Under the pieces are notes generated by a model, which saw nothing but the letters and a program-made list of their open reading frames with translations, ran no database searches and was not told the DNA's origin. DNA of 64,000 nt from NCBI RefSeq assembly GCF_030268885.1, contig NZ_BSSA01000008.1, positions 186,001 through 250,000 on the forward strand, in the 5' to 3' direction. The DNA comes from Kitasatospora phosalacinea. GTDB taxonomy: Bacteria; Actinomycetota; Actinomycetes; Streptomycetales; Streptomycetaceae. Positions 48,051 through 56,836 of the stretch are shown piece by piece. The translations under genes were made by a program, and so were the position numbers. Numbering within the stretch: the first letter of the stretch is position 1; each line of letters begins with the position of its first letter.

Positions 48051-48080
48051 TCGGCCCCGCCGCCGCGGCGGCGGGGCCGA
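48051..48080. terminator. Bidirectional terminator, 30-bp perfect palindrome
   Basis: Bases 48051-48080 are a 30-bp perfect palindrome (15-bp arms with no spacer) in the 54-nt gap between two converging genes. Confidence 0.65.
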
Positions 48081-48085
48081 CGGGC

Positions 48086-49819
48086 TCAGCCGAACGCCGT
48101 CCGGATCCGCGAGCGGTCCACCCGGTAGGGGTCCGGCTCCTGCTGCAGCCCGATGTCGTTGAGCAGTTCCTGCTCCACCGCGCTCTTGTTCGTCTCGCTG
48201 GTGAGCCCCTCCTTGAGGGCCCCCCACGAGGACTTCCCGGCCGCCTTGAGGTTGCCCTTGAGGGTGCCGTCGCCGCGCTGGACGCCCTCGCGGTCCTCCT
48301 CGTCGATGCCCAGCCCCGCCTTGATCTTGTCCTCGGCCCAGCCGGTGGCCTTCTCGGTGACCTTGTCGTCGATCTTCTGGGCGATCCTGGCGACCTTGCT
48401 CTCGCCCTCCTCCAGCTTCCGGACGTTGTTGAAGGCCGTCTCGACCTTCTCCATCTTCTGCATCACCTTGCTGATGTCGCCGAGCTTGCGGGTCGCCTTC
48501 ACCGCCTTGCCCATCTCCTGCAGGGCCTTCAGCAGCTCCTCCAGCGCCTTCGCCAGCTTGGTGGACACCCGCGCCACCCGCGCCACGAAGACGTCGATCT
48601 CCGCCTCGTCGAGCAGCGCGCCGACCACCGCGGCCGCGCCGAAGGTGACGAAGGAGAGCACCGCCTCCGCGGCCAGCGACACGATCAGCGACTCGATCGC
48701 CTCGGTGATGATCTCGATCACCATGCCCTCGGCCATCGCGCACTCCTGCGCGGCCGAGTTGATGATCTGCGCGGTCTGCATCATCTCCTCGGCGGTCTGG
48801 TCGAGCGCGTCCGCGACGTTGCCCATGTGACCGCCGAACGCGTCGCTCGCCGCCCCCGCCCAGCTCTCCGCCACCGGCATCACGCCCGAGCGCAGCTCCG
48901 CCGCCACCGACCGCACCGCGGCGGCCTGGGCCTGCCACTCCATCGTCGCGTTGTTCAGCTCCGCCAGGTTGCCGGTGACCTCCTCCAGCATGTCCAGCAG
49001 GCCGGACTTCTCCAGCGCCCACTCGACCATCTCGTCGAGCGCCCCGCTCAGACCGCCCCGGGACTTGTGCTCCGCCTCCGGCAGGTTCTTGATCGACTCC
49101 TGGATCTGCGCCCGGGCCCACGCGTACGCGTCGCTCTGCCCGCCCATCAGGCCGGCCCCCGGCATCGCACCGGACCCGGGCATGGTCGTCCCGACGCGCG
49201 CCCCCGGCCCCGACACGTACGCGGGCATGGTGGTGACGGCGCCCCCGAGCCCGGCCTGCGGCTCCAGCATCTGCCCGTGCATCGCGTCCCGGACGGCCCC
49301 GTACAGCCCGCCCGAGCCCTCTCCCGGCTGCTCCGACTCCGGCTCCCCCTCCGGTCCCCCCTCCGGCTCCTCGGAGGAGCCGAACACCTTCTGCCCCGCC
49401 CACTCGCCGGCCTTGCTCCCGAAGCTGCCGGCCGCGCCGGTGGCCGCGTTCTTCGCGGCCTCCTTCAGCGCACCGCCGAACCAGCCCCCCTGCACGGCCT
49501 CCGGCTCGTCCGACGCGCCGCCCCCGGCCTCCCCGCCGCCGTCCCCCGCCGGCCGCGCCGAACCCGGGCGGATCTCCTCCGGGTTCCCCACCGTCGGCGT
49601 CCGCCCGGTGCCACCGGCGCCGCCGTGGCCCGCGGGGGGCGTCTGCGGCTGCGGGTGCGGCTGGGGCTGCGCCTGCGGGTGCCGGGAGGTGCCGACCGTG
49701 CTCGGGTCGCTCACCCGCGGCCGCTGGGCGTAGCTCTCCCGCGGGTCGCGCCGCGGCGACCCGCTCGAACTGCCGCCGCTCGAACCCCTCCTGCCGCCCG
49801 TGCTGCCGTGCGCCGCCAT
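48086..49819 (-). CDS. WXG100-like protein, candidate type VII secretion substrate
   Basis: 577-aa protein of unknown exact function. The N-terminus (1-110) is Gly/Ser/Pro/Gln-rich and low complexity. A helical region from about 255 to 360 contains a WXG motif (W320-A-G322 in ESWAGAASDAFGGH), as in WXG100-type proteins. Two hydrophobic segments (about 364-384 and 386-404) and a long charged helical stretch (about 405-500; LAKALEELLKALQEMGKAVK) follow. The C-terminal ~80 residues show no known toxin motif. Its ATG overlaps the stop of the EspC-like gene by one base, so the two products are probably made together. No ESX ATPase or membrane core gene is in the window. Confidence 0.8.
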   Translation of the reverse strand: MAAHGSTGGRRGSSGGSSSGSPRRDPRESYAQRPRVSDPSTVGTSRHPQAQPQPHPQPQTPPAGHGGAGGTGRTPTVGNPEEIRPGSARPAGDGGGEAGGGASDEPEAVQGGWFGGALKEAAKNAATGAAGSFGSKAGEWAGQKVFGSSEEPEGGPEGEPESEQPGEGSGGLYGAVRDAMHGQMLEPQAGLGGAVTTMPAYVSGPGARVGTTMPGSGAMPGAGLMGGQSDAYAWARAQIQESIKNLPEAEHKSRGGLSGALDEMVEWALEKSGLLDMLEEVTGNLAELNNATMEWQAQAAAVRSVAAELRSGVMPVAESWAGAASDAFGGHMGNVADALDQTAEEMMQTAQIINSAAQECAMAEGMVIEIITEAIESLIVSLAAEAVLSFVTFGAAAVVGALLDEAEIDVFVARVARVSTKLAKALEELLKALQEMGKAVKATRKLGDISKVMQKMEKVETAFNNVRKLEEGESKVARIAQKIDDKVTEKATGWAEDKIKAGLGIDEEDREGVQRGDGTLKGNLKAAGKSSWGALKEGLTSETNKSAVEQELLNDIGLQQEPDPYRVDRSRIRTAFG

Positions 49820-50133
49820 CAGCGATTACCCCCCAGGGTGCCGACCACGTGGTCCTCGTGGTCCGTGTAGTTCCGCGAGACCCCCGACAGCCCGCGCGAA
49901 GTGCCGTCCACCGCCCTGCCGATCAGCCCGACGTTCTCGCGGCTGGCGCCGGCGTGCTCCTGGTACGCCGAGGCCAGGTTCTGGGCGTTCGGCAGGTGCC
50001 CGAACGCGTCCGACGAGATCGTGATCGCGGCGGTCGCCTCCGCGATCCGGCTCAGCTGCTCGGCCTGCTCGGCAAGCAGCGACGAGTACCGGTCGAGCGC
50101 ACTGGGCTCGACCCGAAACCCGCTGTCCCCCAT
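49819..50133 (-). CDS. EspC-like (DUF2580) small type VII-associated protein
   Basis: 104-aa helical protein. GFRVEPSALDRYSSLLAEQAEQLSRI at the N-terminus, then TAAITISSDAFGHLP, and a C-terminal amphipathic helix match the EspC/DUF2580 family known as ESX-associated secreted partners. The start at 50133 is preceded by GGAGAAAGG; a longer form from 50166 would include this ribosome site in its coding region. The gene is first of a two-gene unit with the WXG-like protein, the stop and start sharing one A (TGATG). A partner/chaperone or co-secreted role is inferred. Confidence 0.82.
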   Translation of the reverse strand: MGDSGFRVEPSALDRYSSLLAEQAEQLSRIAEATAAITISSDAFGHLPNAQNLASAYQEHAGASRENVGLIGRAVDGTSRGLSGVSRNYTDHEDHVVGTLGGNR

Positions 50134-50288
50134 GGCAGTTGCCTTTCTCCGACGTTCTCCTGGCATCCCTCTGACAGGCCGGTCATCCTACTGATCAGCA
50201 TGCAAAGGACGGGCAAACGAATGTCCGAAAAGGACTGACGTGACAGCTGTTGTGCCATCAGAATGGCCTTCGAATCAGGGGGGTTGGC

Positions 50289-50807
50289 ATGAGCGGACGG
50301 CAGAAGGCGTTCCTGGCGGGCCTGGTGGCCGCGATCGTCGTCGTGGCGGCGGTGCTGCTGTGGCCCGCCCCGAAGCAACCCGCCGCCGCCCCGCCCCCAC
50401 CGACCCCCAGCCCCACCCCGACCCCGAGCCCGAGCCCCAGTCCGTCCAAGACCTACCCGTACCCGTACTACCCGCCGGGCACCTGCCTGTTGATGCCGTG
50501 GATCAGCGGGGTGAAGGACAGCACCGTCACGCCCTGCAACCAGCCGCACGACGCGGAGACCACCGCCAACGTCGTGATGCCCGACGGGCTGGCCGACGAC
50601 CGCGCGATCAACAAGGCCCTGCTGGAACTCTGCGCGCCGTCGCTGAAGGAGGTGCAGCGGCAGCAGGGCGGCTTCGACCTGTACAACAACAGCCCGATCG
50701 TCCCGCTGACGAAGTACTACCAGCAGGGGTACCGGGACGCCAGCTGCACCGTCACCGTCAGCAACCAACAGGCGGACCGCAAGCTGACCGGGCCGATCCA
50801 CCGGTGA
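50289..50807 (+). CDS. Septum-formation-like membrane-anchored protein
   Basis: 172-aa protein with a transmembrane helix at about 7-25 (FLAGLVAAIVVVAAVLLW), a Pro/Ser/Thr linker (about 32-62), then an extracytoplasmic domain. TVTPCNQPHDAETTANVVMPDG resembles the Septum_form family signature (Cys followed by PHDAE). Four cysteines outside the membrane could form two disulfides. The ATG at 50289 has GGGGGG upstream. The family name derives from suggested septum roles, not well proven. It is divergent from the EspC-like/WXG pair and may belong with them. Confidence 0.78.
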   Translation: MSGRQKAFLAGLVAAIVVVAAVLLWPAPKQPAAAPPPPTPSPTPTPSPSPSPSKTYPYPYYPPGTCLLMPWISGVKDSTVTPCNQPHDAETTANVVMPDGLADDRAINKALLELCAPSLKEVQRQQGGFDLYNNSPIVPLTKYYQQGYRDASCTVTVSNQQADRKLTGPIHR

Positions 50808-50840
50808 CCGCGCCGCCCCGTCGGCCCGTACGCTGGGCGC

Positions 50841-51521
50841 ATGGTGAGTCTTGCGCAGGGTGAACGGGCCCGGTTGAGTCGGTTGTTGGCGGCGGCGGGG
50901 CCGGAGGGTCCGACGCTGTGCGAGGGGTGGGTGGCGCGGGACCTGGCGGCGCACCTGGTGGTGCGGGAGGGGCGGCCGGACGCGGCGGCGGGAATCCGGG
51001 TGGGGGCGCTGGCGGGGTGGACGGAGCGGGTGCAGGGGAAGGTCGCGGGGCGGGGGTACGAGGGGCTGGTGAAGTCGTTCCGCTCGGGGCCGCCGGCCTG
51101 GTCGCCGTTCAACCTGCCGGGGGTGGACGGCGCGGCGAACCTGGTGGAGTTCTTCGTGCACGCGGAGGACGTCCGCCGCGCGGTGCCGTTCGAGCCGGAG
51201 CCGCTCTCGCCGGAGCTGGCGGAGGCGCTGTGGAAGCGGGTCCCCGCGGTGGCCCGGTTCGGTGACGCGCGGGCGCCGCTCTCGTTGCGGCTGGTGCACC
51301 CGGACGGCCGGGAGGTCTCGGTGCGCCGGAGGGGCACGCCGGTGGTGACGGTGCGCGGGGAGCCGGGCGAGCTGGTGCTGTTCCTGTACGGGCGGGGCGC
51401 CCGGGCCGCGGTGACGGCGGAGGGCGCGCCGGAGGCGGTGGCGACCCTGGCGCACGTGCTGCCGCTGCCCGACGCGGGCGCAGGCGCGGGCGCGGACGCG
51501 GGCACGGAGCCGGTGGCCTGA
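50841..51521 (+). CDS. TIGR03085-family (DinB/maleylpyruvate isomerase-like) protein
   Basis: 226-aa protein of the mycothiol-dependent maleylpyruvate isomerase N-terminal (DinB-like four-helix) group, TIGR03085 type. The pattern is LCEGWVARDLAAHLVVREGRPDAAAG with the metal-ligand His, then NLVEFFVHAEDVRRA with the second His. Members bind a divalent metal and probably use mycothiol; substrates of this subgroup are unknown. It starts at ATG 50841, 33 nt after the septum-like gene, so co-transcription is possible. The C-terminal tail is a low-complexity Ala/Gly/Asp repeat. Confidence 0.86.
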   Translation: MVSLAQGERARLSRLLAAAGPEGPTLCEGWVARDLAAHLVVREGRPDAAAGIRVGALAGWTERVQGKVAGRGYEGLVKSFRSGPPAWSPFNLPGVDGAANLVEFFVHAEDVRRAVPFEPEPLSPELAEALWKRVPAVARFGDARAPLSLRLVHPDGREVSVRRRGTPVVTVRGEPGELVLFLYGRGARAAVTAEGAPEAVATLAHVLPLPDAGAGAGADAGTEPVA

Positions 51522-51606
51522 CGGCGCGTCGGTCCGTTCGGTGCGGTCGGTGGGTGTGCCAGCCTGGCCCCGGACCCCTCCCCCGCACCCCCAGGAGCGC
51601 ACGACC

Positions 51607-52371
51607 ATGGTGAGCAGCGACTTCCGCCCCGGTTCGCCGAACTGGATCGGCCTGGGCAGTGCGGACCTCGCCGAGTCCGAGCTGTTCTACGGTTCGCTGT
51701 TCGGCTGGGAGCTGGGCCCGCCCGGCCCGAACGGCTACGGCCTCTTCCGCAGCGCGGGCCGGACGGTGGCGGGGGTCGGCCCGCTGACGGAGGCGGAGCC
51801 GCTGCCCGCCTGGACGGTGCACTTCGCCGCGGCGGACGCGGCGCGGGTCGCCGCGGCGGCGGAGCGTTCGGGCGGCGCCGTCCGGGTCGGGCCCACCGAG
51901 GTGCCGGGGCAGGGCCGGTTCGTGCAGCTGACCGACCCGACGGGCGGCCGGTTCGCGGTGTGGGAGGCGGGCGGGACGGCCGGGCTGGAGGTGGTGGGCG
52001 AGCGGGGCGCGCTGTGCCGGGCGGAGCTGCACACCTCGGACCTGCCGGGGGCGCTGCGCTTCTACCGGGGCCTGTTCGGCTGGCGGAGCCGGGACTCGGA
52101 CGTGCCGGGGGTGGAGTACGCGGTGCTGCGCCCGGCGGACGGCGAGGAGGAGTTCGGCGGGCTCACGGGCGTGCACCCGCGGGTGGACGTGGGCTGGCTG
52201 GTGCACTTCGCGGTGGCGGACGCGCTGCTGGCCACCGACGAGGTGCGGCGGCTGGGCGGGAGCGTGCTGGTGCCGCCGGAGCAGGTGCCGACGGTGGGCC
52301 GGATCGCGGTGCTGGCGGACCCGTTCGGCGCCCAGTTCGCGCTGCTGGAGCCGGAACCCCGGCGGCCGTGA
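51607..52371 (+). CDS. VOC-family protein with two glyoxalase/bleomycin-resistance-like domains
   Basis: 254-aa protein built of two vicinal-oxygen-chelate domains (about 8-118 and 130-250). Each begins with the typical IGLGSADLAESELFYGSLFGWEL or ELHTSDLPGALRFYRGLFGW block and ends QLTDPTGGRFAVWE or VLADPFGAQFALLE. The family covers dioxygenases, glyoxalases and drug-binding proteins; the metal-ligand set here is not classical, so a binding role is possible. AGGAG precedes the ATG. It converges on hisF with a 22-nt gap and no hairpin seen between them. Confidence 0.9.
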   Translation: MVSSDFRPGSPNWIGLGSADLAESELFYGSLFGWELGPPGPNGYGLFRSAGRTVAGVGPLTEAEPLPAWTVHFAAADAARVAAAAERSGGAVRVGPTEVPGQGRFVQLTDPTGGRFAVWEAGGTAGLEVVGERGALCRAELHTSDLPGALRFYRGLFGWRSRDSDVPGVEYAVLRPADGEEEFGGLTGVHPRVDVGWLVHFAVADALLATDEVRRLGGSVLVPPEQVPTVGRIAVLADPFGAQFALLEPEPRRP

Positions 52372-52393
52372 GGGCGGGCCGCCGGGGAGGGCG

Positions 52394-53164
52394 TCAGCGG
52401 ACGGGGTGCCCGGTGGCCCGGAGTTCGTCCTTGACCTGGCCGATCGTCAGGTCGCCGAAGTGGAAGACGCTGGCGGCGAGGACCGCGTCGGCCCCGGCGT
52501 CGACCGCGGGGGCGAAGTCGGCGAGCTTCCCGGCGCCGCCGGAGGCGATGACCGGGATGGAGACGGCCTTGCGGGCGGCCCGGATCATCTCCAGGTCGTA
52601 GCCGTCCTTGGTGCCGTCGGCGTCCATCGAGTTGAGCAGGATCTCGCCCGCGCCGAGCTCGGCGGCGCGCACCGCCCACTCGACGGCGTCGATGCCGGTG
52701 CCGCGGCGGCCGCCGTGGGTGGTGACCTCGAAGCCGGAGGCGGTCTCGGTGCCCTCGGGGCAGCGGCGGGCGTCGACCGAGAGGACGAGGACCTGGCGGC
52801 CGAAGCGCCGGGCGATCTCGCGGACGAGTTCGGGGCGGGCGATGGCGGCGGTGTTGACGCCGACCTTGTCGGCCCCGGCGCGCAGCAGCCGGTCGACGTC
52901 CTCGACGGCGCGGACGCCGCCGCCGACGGTGAGCGGGATGAAGACCTGCTCGGCGGTGCGGCGGACCACGTCGTAGGTGGTCTCGCGGGAGCCGGAGGAG
53001 GCGGTGATGTCGAGGAAGGTCAGCTCGTCGGCGCCCTGGGCGTCGTAGAGCTTGGCGAGTTCGACCGGGTCCCCGGCGTCGCGCAGGTTCTGGAAGTTGA
53101 CGCCCTTGACGACGCGTCCGGCGTCCACGTCCAGGCAGGGGATGACGCGTACTGCGAGTGTCAC
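52394..53164 (-). CDS. hisF: Imidazole glycerol phosphate synthase, cyclase subunit
   Basis: 256-aa TIM barrel forming IGP and AICAR from PRFAR with ammonia from HisH. The two phosphate-binding halves [18 protein letters not shown] and [15 protein letters not shown] are clear, with catalytic Asp in CLDVD and [14 protein letters not shown]. The start is GTG 53164, overlapping the ridA stop by 4 nt. It is the last gene of the his operon. Confidence 0.97.
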   Translation of the reverse strand: MTLAVRVIPCLDVDAGRVVKGVNFQNLRDAGDPVELAKLYDAQGADELTFLDITASSGSRETTYDVVRRTAEQVFIPLTVGGGVRAVEDVDRLLRAGADKVGVNTAAIARPELVREIARRFGRQVLVLSVDARRCPEGTETASGFEVTTHGGRRGTGIDAVEWAVRAAELGAGEILLNSMDADGTKDGYDLEMIRAARKAVSIPVIASGGAGKLADFAPAVDAGADAVLAASVFHFGDLTIGQVKDELRATGHPVR

Positions 53165-53598
53165 TGCGGGATGCCTTCCAAAGTCCGGGCCAGGCCGGGC
53201 CGGTGGGCCTCGACCTCGACCTCGACCATCATCCGGGAGTCGGTCAGGCCCTGGACGACCACCATGGTGGTGACCGGGCGGACCGCGTCGAAGAGTTCCT
53301 TGTGCGCGCGGCCGACCTCGTCGCAGTCCCGGACGTGGGTGAGGTACATCCGGGTGCGGACCACGTCGGCGGCGGTGAGTCCGTGGCGGGCGAGCGCGTC
53401 GAGGGCGACCGCGAAGGCGGCCAGCGTCTGTTCGTACGGGTCGCCCTCGTGGACGGGGACGCCGTCGTCGTAGGCGGTGCACCCCGCGACCAGGACGAAG
53501 TCCCCGGCCACCACCGCCCGGGAGAATCCGTACTGGTCCTCGTAGGGGGACTCGCCGGACGTGCGGGCGGTGGTGGGTGCCGGGGTCTCGTCGGTCAT
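53161..53598 (-). CDS. RidA/YjgF family protein inside the his operon
   Basis: 145-aa RidA-type protein, a family that hydrolyses reactive enamine/imine intermediates released by PLP enzymes. [22 protein letters not shown], the [15 protein letters not shown] segment with the conserved Arg, and [15 protein letters not shown] fit the fold. The canonical C-terminal pattern is modified, so deaminase activity is likely but not certain. Its start overlaps the priA stop and its stop overlaps the hisF start, each by 4 nt, so it is fully embedded in the his operon. Confidence 0.9.
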   Translation of the reverse strand: MTDETPAPTTARTSGESPYEDQYGFSRAVVAGDFVLVAGCTAYDDGVPVHEGDPYEQTLAAFAVALDALARHGLTAADVVRTRMYLTHVRDCDEVGRAHKELFDAVRPVTTMVVVQGLTDSRMMVEVEVEAHRPGLARTLEGIPQ

Positions 53599-54323
53599 CG
53601 GGACACAGCCTCCAGGGCCTCTTCGAGGGTGAACTTCTGCTCGTAGAGCGCCTTCCCCACGATCGAGCCCTCGACGCCCTCCGGTACCAGGGTGGCGATG
53701 GCGCGCAGGTCGTCGAGCGACGACACGCCGCCGGAGGCGACGACGGGCTTGTCGGTGGCGGCGCAGACGTCGCGCAGCAGCTGCAGGTTGGGGCCGGTCA
53801 GGGTGCCGTCGCGGTTGACGTCGGTGACCACGTAGCGGGCGCAGCCCTCGGCGTCGAGGCGGGCCAGCACGTCGTAGAGCTGGCCGCCGTCGCGGGTCCA
53901 GCCGCGGCCGCGCAGGGTGGTGCCGACCACGTCGAGGCCGACGGCGATCTTGTCGCCGTGCTCGGCGATGACCTTGGCGACCCACTCGGGGCTCTCCAGG
54001 GCGGCGGTGCCGAGGTTGACCCGGGTGCAGCCGGTGGCGAGGGCCGCGGCGAGCGACTCGTCGTCGCGGATGCCGCCGGACAGCTCGACCTTGATGTCGA
54101 GGCGGCCGGTGACCTCGCGGAGCAGCTCGCGGTTGCTGCCGGTGCCGAAGGCGGCGTCGAGGTCGACCAGGTGCAGCCACTCGGCGCCGGCGTTCTGCCA
54201 GGCGAGGGCGGCGGCGAGCGGCTCGCCGAAGGAGGTCTCGGTGCCGGAGGCGCCCTTGACCAGGCGGACCGCCTGGCCGTCGCGGACGTCGACGGCGGGC
54301 AGCAGTTCGAGGCGGTTGGTCAT
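53595..54323 (-). CDS. priA: Bifunctional phosphoribosyl isomerase A (HisA/TrpF)
   Basis: 242-aa TIM barrel. In actinomycetes this enzyme isomerises both ProFAR (histidine) and PRA (tryptophan), because no trpF gene exists. The motifs [18 protein letters not shown], the [13 protein letters not shown] loop, [13 protein letters not shown] and [14 protein letters not shown] are present, with the two catalytic Asp in AVDV and VTDV. No trpF was found in the trp cluster of this window, consistent with the dual role. It starts at ATG 54323, 22 nt after hisH. Confidence 0.96.
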   Translation of the reverse strand: MTNRLELLPAVDVRDGQAVRLVKGASGTETSFGEPLAAALAWQNAGAEWLHLVDLDAAFGTGSNRELLREVTGRLDIKVELSGGIRDDESLAAALATGCTRVNLGTAALESPEWVAKVIAEHGDKIAVGLDVVGTTLRGRGWTRDGGQLYDVLARLDAEGCARYVVTDVNRDGTLTGPNLQLLRDVCAATDKPVVASGGVSSLDDLRAIATLVPEGVEGSIVGKALYEQKFTLEEALEAVSR

Positions 54324-54345
54324 GTTCTGAAGGACTCTTCCGTCG

Positions 54346-54981
54346 TCAGAGGGTGTCGACCCAGTTGGTCAGCAGGGCGGCTCCGGCGTCGCCGGACTTC
54401 TCGGGGTGGAACTGGGTGGCCCACAGCGGGCCGTTCTCCACGGCGGCGACGAACGGCTGCCCGTGGGTGGCCCAGGTCACCCTGGGGGCGCGGATCTTCT
54501 CGGAGTGGGTCTCCAGCACCCAGTGCCGCACGCCGTAGGAGTGGACGAAGTAGAACCGGGTCTCCGGGTCCATCCCGGCGAACATCCGGCTGCCCTCGGG
54601 GGCGTCGACGGTGTTCCAGCCCATGTGCGGGACGATCGGGGCGTCCAGCGGCTCGACCACGCCGGGCCACTCGTCGCACCCGGCGGTCTCGACGCCGTGC
54701 TCGACGCCCTTCTCGAACAGGATCTGCATGCCGACGCAGATGCCGAGCACCGGTCGGCCGCCGGCCAGTCGGCGCCCGATGACCTGCTCGCCGCGGACGG
54801 CCCTCAGGCCGCGCATGCACGCCTCGAAGGCGCCGACGCCGGGCACCAGCAGCCCGTCGGCGTCCAGCGCCTCCTGGAAGTTCGAGGTGACGGTGACGGT
54901 GGCGCCGGTGCGCTCGACCGCGCGCTGGGCGGAGCGCAGGTTGCCGGAGCCGTAGTCCAGCACCACGACGTTCTTGGACAT
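54346..54981 (-). CDS. hisH: Imidazole glycerol phosphate synthase, glutaminase subunit
   Basis: 211-aa class I glutamine amidotransferase supplying ammonia to HisF. The nucleophile is in [13 protein letters not shown], and His/Glu of the triad are in [10 protein letters not shown]. The oxyanion-region motif [10 protein letters not shown] is also present. The start is ATG 54981; its ribosome site TAGGAG overlaps the stop of the preceding 47-aa gene. Confidence 0.97.
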   Translation of the reverse strand: MSKNVVVLDYGSGNLRSAQRAVERTGATVTVTSNFQEALDADGLLVPGVGAFEACMRGLRAVRGEQVIGRRLAGGRPVLGICVGMQILFEKGVEHGVETAGCDEWPGVVEPLDAPIVPHMGWNTVDAPEGSRMFAGMDPETRFYFVHSYGVRHWVLETHSEKIRAPRVTWATHGQPFVAAVENGPLWATQFHPEKSGDAGAALLTNWVDTL

Positions 54982-54992
54982 CTCGCGGTCTC

Positions 54993-55136
54993 CTAGTAGC
55001 GCATGATGCCGGCGGCCAGGCACATGGCCGAGGCGAAGCCGAGGACGAGGATGACGCTCTTGGGCTTCTCCTGCTTCCAGAACGACCAGACGCCGGCCGC
55101 GAAGAAGATCCCGAGGAAGATCAGGACGGAGGCCAT
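54993..55136 (-). CDS. Small membrane protein (47 aa) within the his operon
   Basis: 47-aa protein beginning [20 protein letters not shown] and ending [12 protein letters not shown], with two predicted helices joined by a short KQEKPKS loop. Its ATG overlaps the hisB stop by one base, and its stop overlaps the hisH ribosome site, so it is locked into the operon. The close coupling and clean two-helix layout argue for a real gene. No known domain; a role in histidine synthesis is not implied by sequence. Confidence 0.75.
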   Translation of the reverse strand: MASVLIFLGIFFAAGVWSFWKQEKPKSVILVLGFASAMCLAAGIMRY

Positions 55137-55729
55137 CAGAGCGCGCCCTTGGTCGACGGCAGGATGCCCGCGGCGCGCGGGTCGCGCTCGGAGGCGTAGC
55201 GCAGCGCCCGGGCGAGCGCCTTGAACTGGCACTCGACGATGTGGTGGGCGTTGCGGCCGTACGGCACGTGCACGTGCAGGGCGACCTGGGCCTGGGCGAC
55301 GAAGGACTCCAGGATGTGCCGGGTCATCGTGGTGTCGTAGGAGCCGATCATCGGGGCGATGTTCTCGGGCTCGGTGTGCACCAGGTACGGGCGGCCGGAG
55401 AGGTCGACGGTGACCTGGGCGAGCGACTCGTCCAGCGGGACGGTGCAGTTGCCGAAGCGGTAGATGCCGACCTTGTCGCCGAGCGCCTGCCTGAAGGCGG
55501 CGCCGAGCGCGAGGGCGGTGTCCTCGATGGTGTGGTGGGTGTCGATGTGCAGGTCGCCCTCGGTCTTGACGGTGAGGTCGAAGAGGCCGTGGCGGCCGAG
55601 CTGGTCGAGCATGTGGTCGTAGAACCCGACGCCCGTGGAGACGTCCGTCTTGCCGGTTCCGTCGAGGTCGATCTCGACCAGGACGGAGGTCTCCTTGGTG
55701 GTGCGTTCGACGCGGCCGATGCGGGACAT
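55136..55729 (-). CDS. hisB: Imidazoleglycerol-phosphate dehydratase
   Basis: 197-aa Mn-dependent dehydratase of the monofunctional type (no phosphatase domain). The duplicated metal motifs [52 protein letters not shown] are present with their His/Glu ligands. It starts at ATG 55729, 6 nt after the hisC stop. Histidinol-phosphate phosphatase must be encoded elsewhere. Confidence 0.97.
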   Translation of the reverse strand: MSRIGRVERTTKETSVLVEIDLDGTGKTDVSTGVGFYDHMLDQLGRHGLFDLTVKTEGDLHIDTHHTIEDTALALGAAFRQALGDKVGIYRFGNCTVPLDESLAQVTVDLSGRPYLVHTEPENIAPMIGSYDTTMTRHILESFVAQAQVALHVHVPYGRNAHHIVECQFKALARALRYASERDPRAAGILPSTKGAL

Positions 55730-55735
55730 GCGGGG

Positions 55736-56836
55736 TTACAGCTCCTTGCTCACGGTGGAGACGGCGCTCAGGAAGGCGTCGTTCTCGGCGGGGGTGCCGG
55801 CGGTGACGCGCAGCCAGCCGGGGACGCCGTTGTCGCGGATCAGCACGCCCTGGTCGAGGATCGCCCGCCACACCGCGTGGGTGTCGGCGAAGCGGCCGAA
55901 CTGGACGAAGTTGGCGTCGGACTCGGTGACCTCGAAGCCGAGCCCGCGCAGGGCGCGCACCACCCGGTCGCGCTCCGACTTCAGCCGGTCGACGTAGCCG
56001 AGCAGGGTGTCGGTGTGCTCCAGGCAGGCCAGCGCGGTGGCCTGGGTGACGGCCGACAGGTGGTAGGGCAGCCGGACCAGCTGCACCGCGTCCACCACGG
56101 CCGGGTCGGCGGCGAGGTAGCCGAGCCGCAGCCCGGCCGCGCCGAACGCCTTGGACATGGTGCGGGAGACCACCAGGTTCGGGCGGCCCTCCAGCAGCGG
56201 CAGCAGCGAGGCGCGGTGCGAGAACTCGACGTACGCCTCGTCGACGACCACCATGCTGGGCCCGGCGGCCTGCGCGGCCTCGTACAGGGCGAGCACGGTC
56301 TCGGCCTCGACGGCGGTGCCGGTCGGGTTGTTCGGCGAGCAGACGAACACCACGTCCGGGCGCAGCTCGGCGATGGCCGCGCGGGCCGCGTCCACGTCGA
56401 TGGTGAAGTCGGCGTTGCGCGGGCCGGAGACCCAGCCGGTGCCGGTGCCGCGGGCGATCAGGGCGTGCATCGAGTACGAGGGCTCGAAGCCGATCGCGGT
56501 GCGGCCGGGCCCGCCGAAGGTCTGCAGCAGCTGCTGGAGCACCTCGTTGGAGCCGTTGGCGGCCCACACCTGCTCGGCGCCGACGGCGAAGCCGGTGGTG
56601 TCGGTGAGGTACTTCGCCAGGCCGGTGCGCAGCTCGACCGCGTCCCGGTCCGGGTAGCGGTTGAGGTTCCGGGCGGCCTCGGCGACCCGCTCGGCGATCC
56701 GGGCGACCAGCGGCTCGGGCAGCGGGTACGGGTTCTCGTTGGTGTTGAGCTGGACGGGCACGTCCAACTGCGGTGCGCCGTAAGGGGACTGGCCGCGCAG
56801 CTCGTCCCGGACGGGGAGGTCGTCGATCTTCGTCAC
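55736..56836 (-). CDS. hisC: Histidinol-phosphate aminotransferase
   Basis: 366-aa PLP aminotransferase class [14 protein letters not shown] at the N-terminus, the [11 protein letters not shown] motif, [11 protein letters not shown] and the PLP-lysine region [17 protein letters not shown] are all present. The GTG start (56836) overlaps the hisD stop by 4 nt. It transfers the amino group from glutamate to imidazole-acetol phosphate. Confidence 0.96.
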   Translation of the reverse strand: MTKIDDLPVRDELRGQSPYGAPQLDVPVQLNTNENPYPLPEPLVARIAERVAEAARNLNRYPDRDAVELRTGLAKYLTDTTGFAVGAEQVWAANGSNEVLQQLLQTFGGPGRTAIGFEPSYSMHALIARGTGTGWVSGPRNADFTIDVDAARAAIAELRPDVVFVCSPNNPTGTAVEAETVLALYEAAQAAGPSMVVVDEAYVEFSHRASLLPLLEGRPNLVVSRTMSKAFGAAGLRLGYLAADPAVVDAVQLVRLPYHLSAVTQATALACLEHTDTLLGYVDRLKSERDRVVRALRGLGFEVTESDANFVQFGRFADTHAVWRAILDQGVLIRDNGVPGWLRVTAGTPAENDAFLSAVSTVSKEL

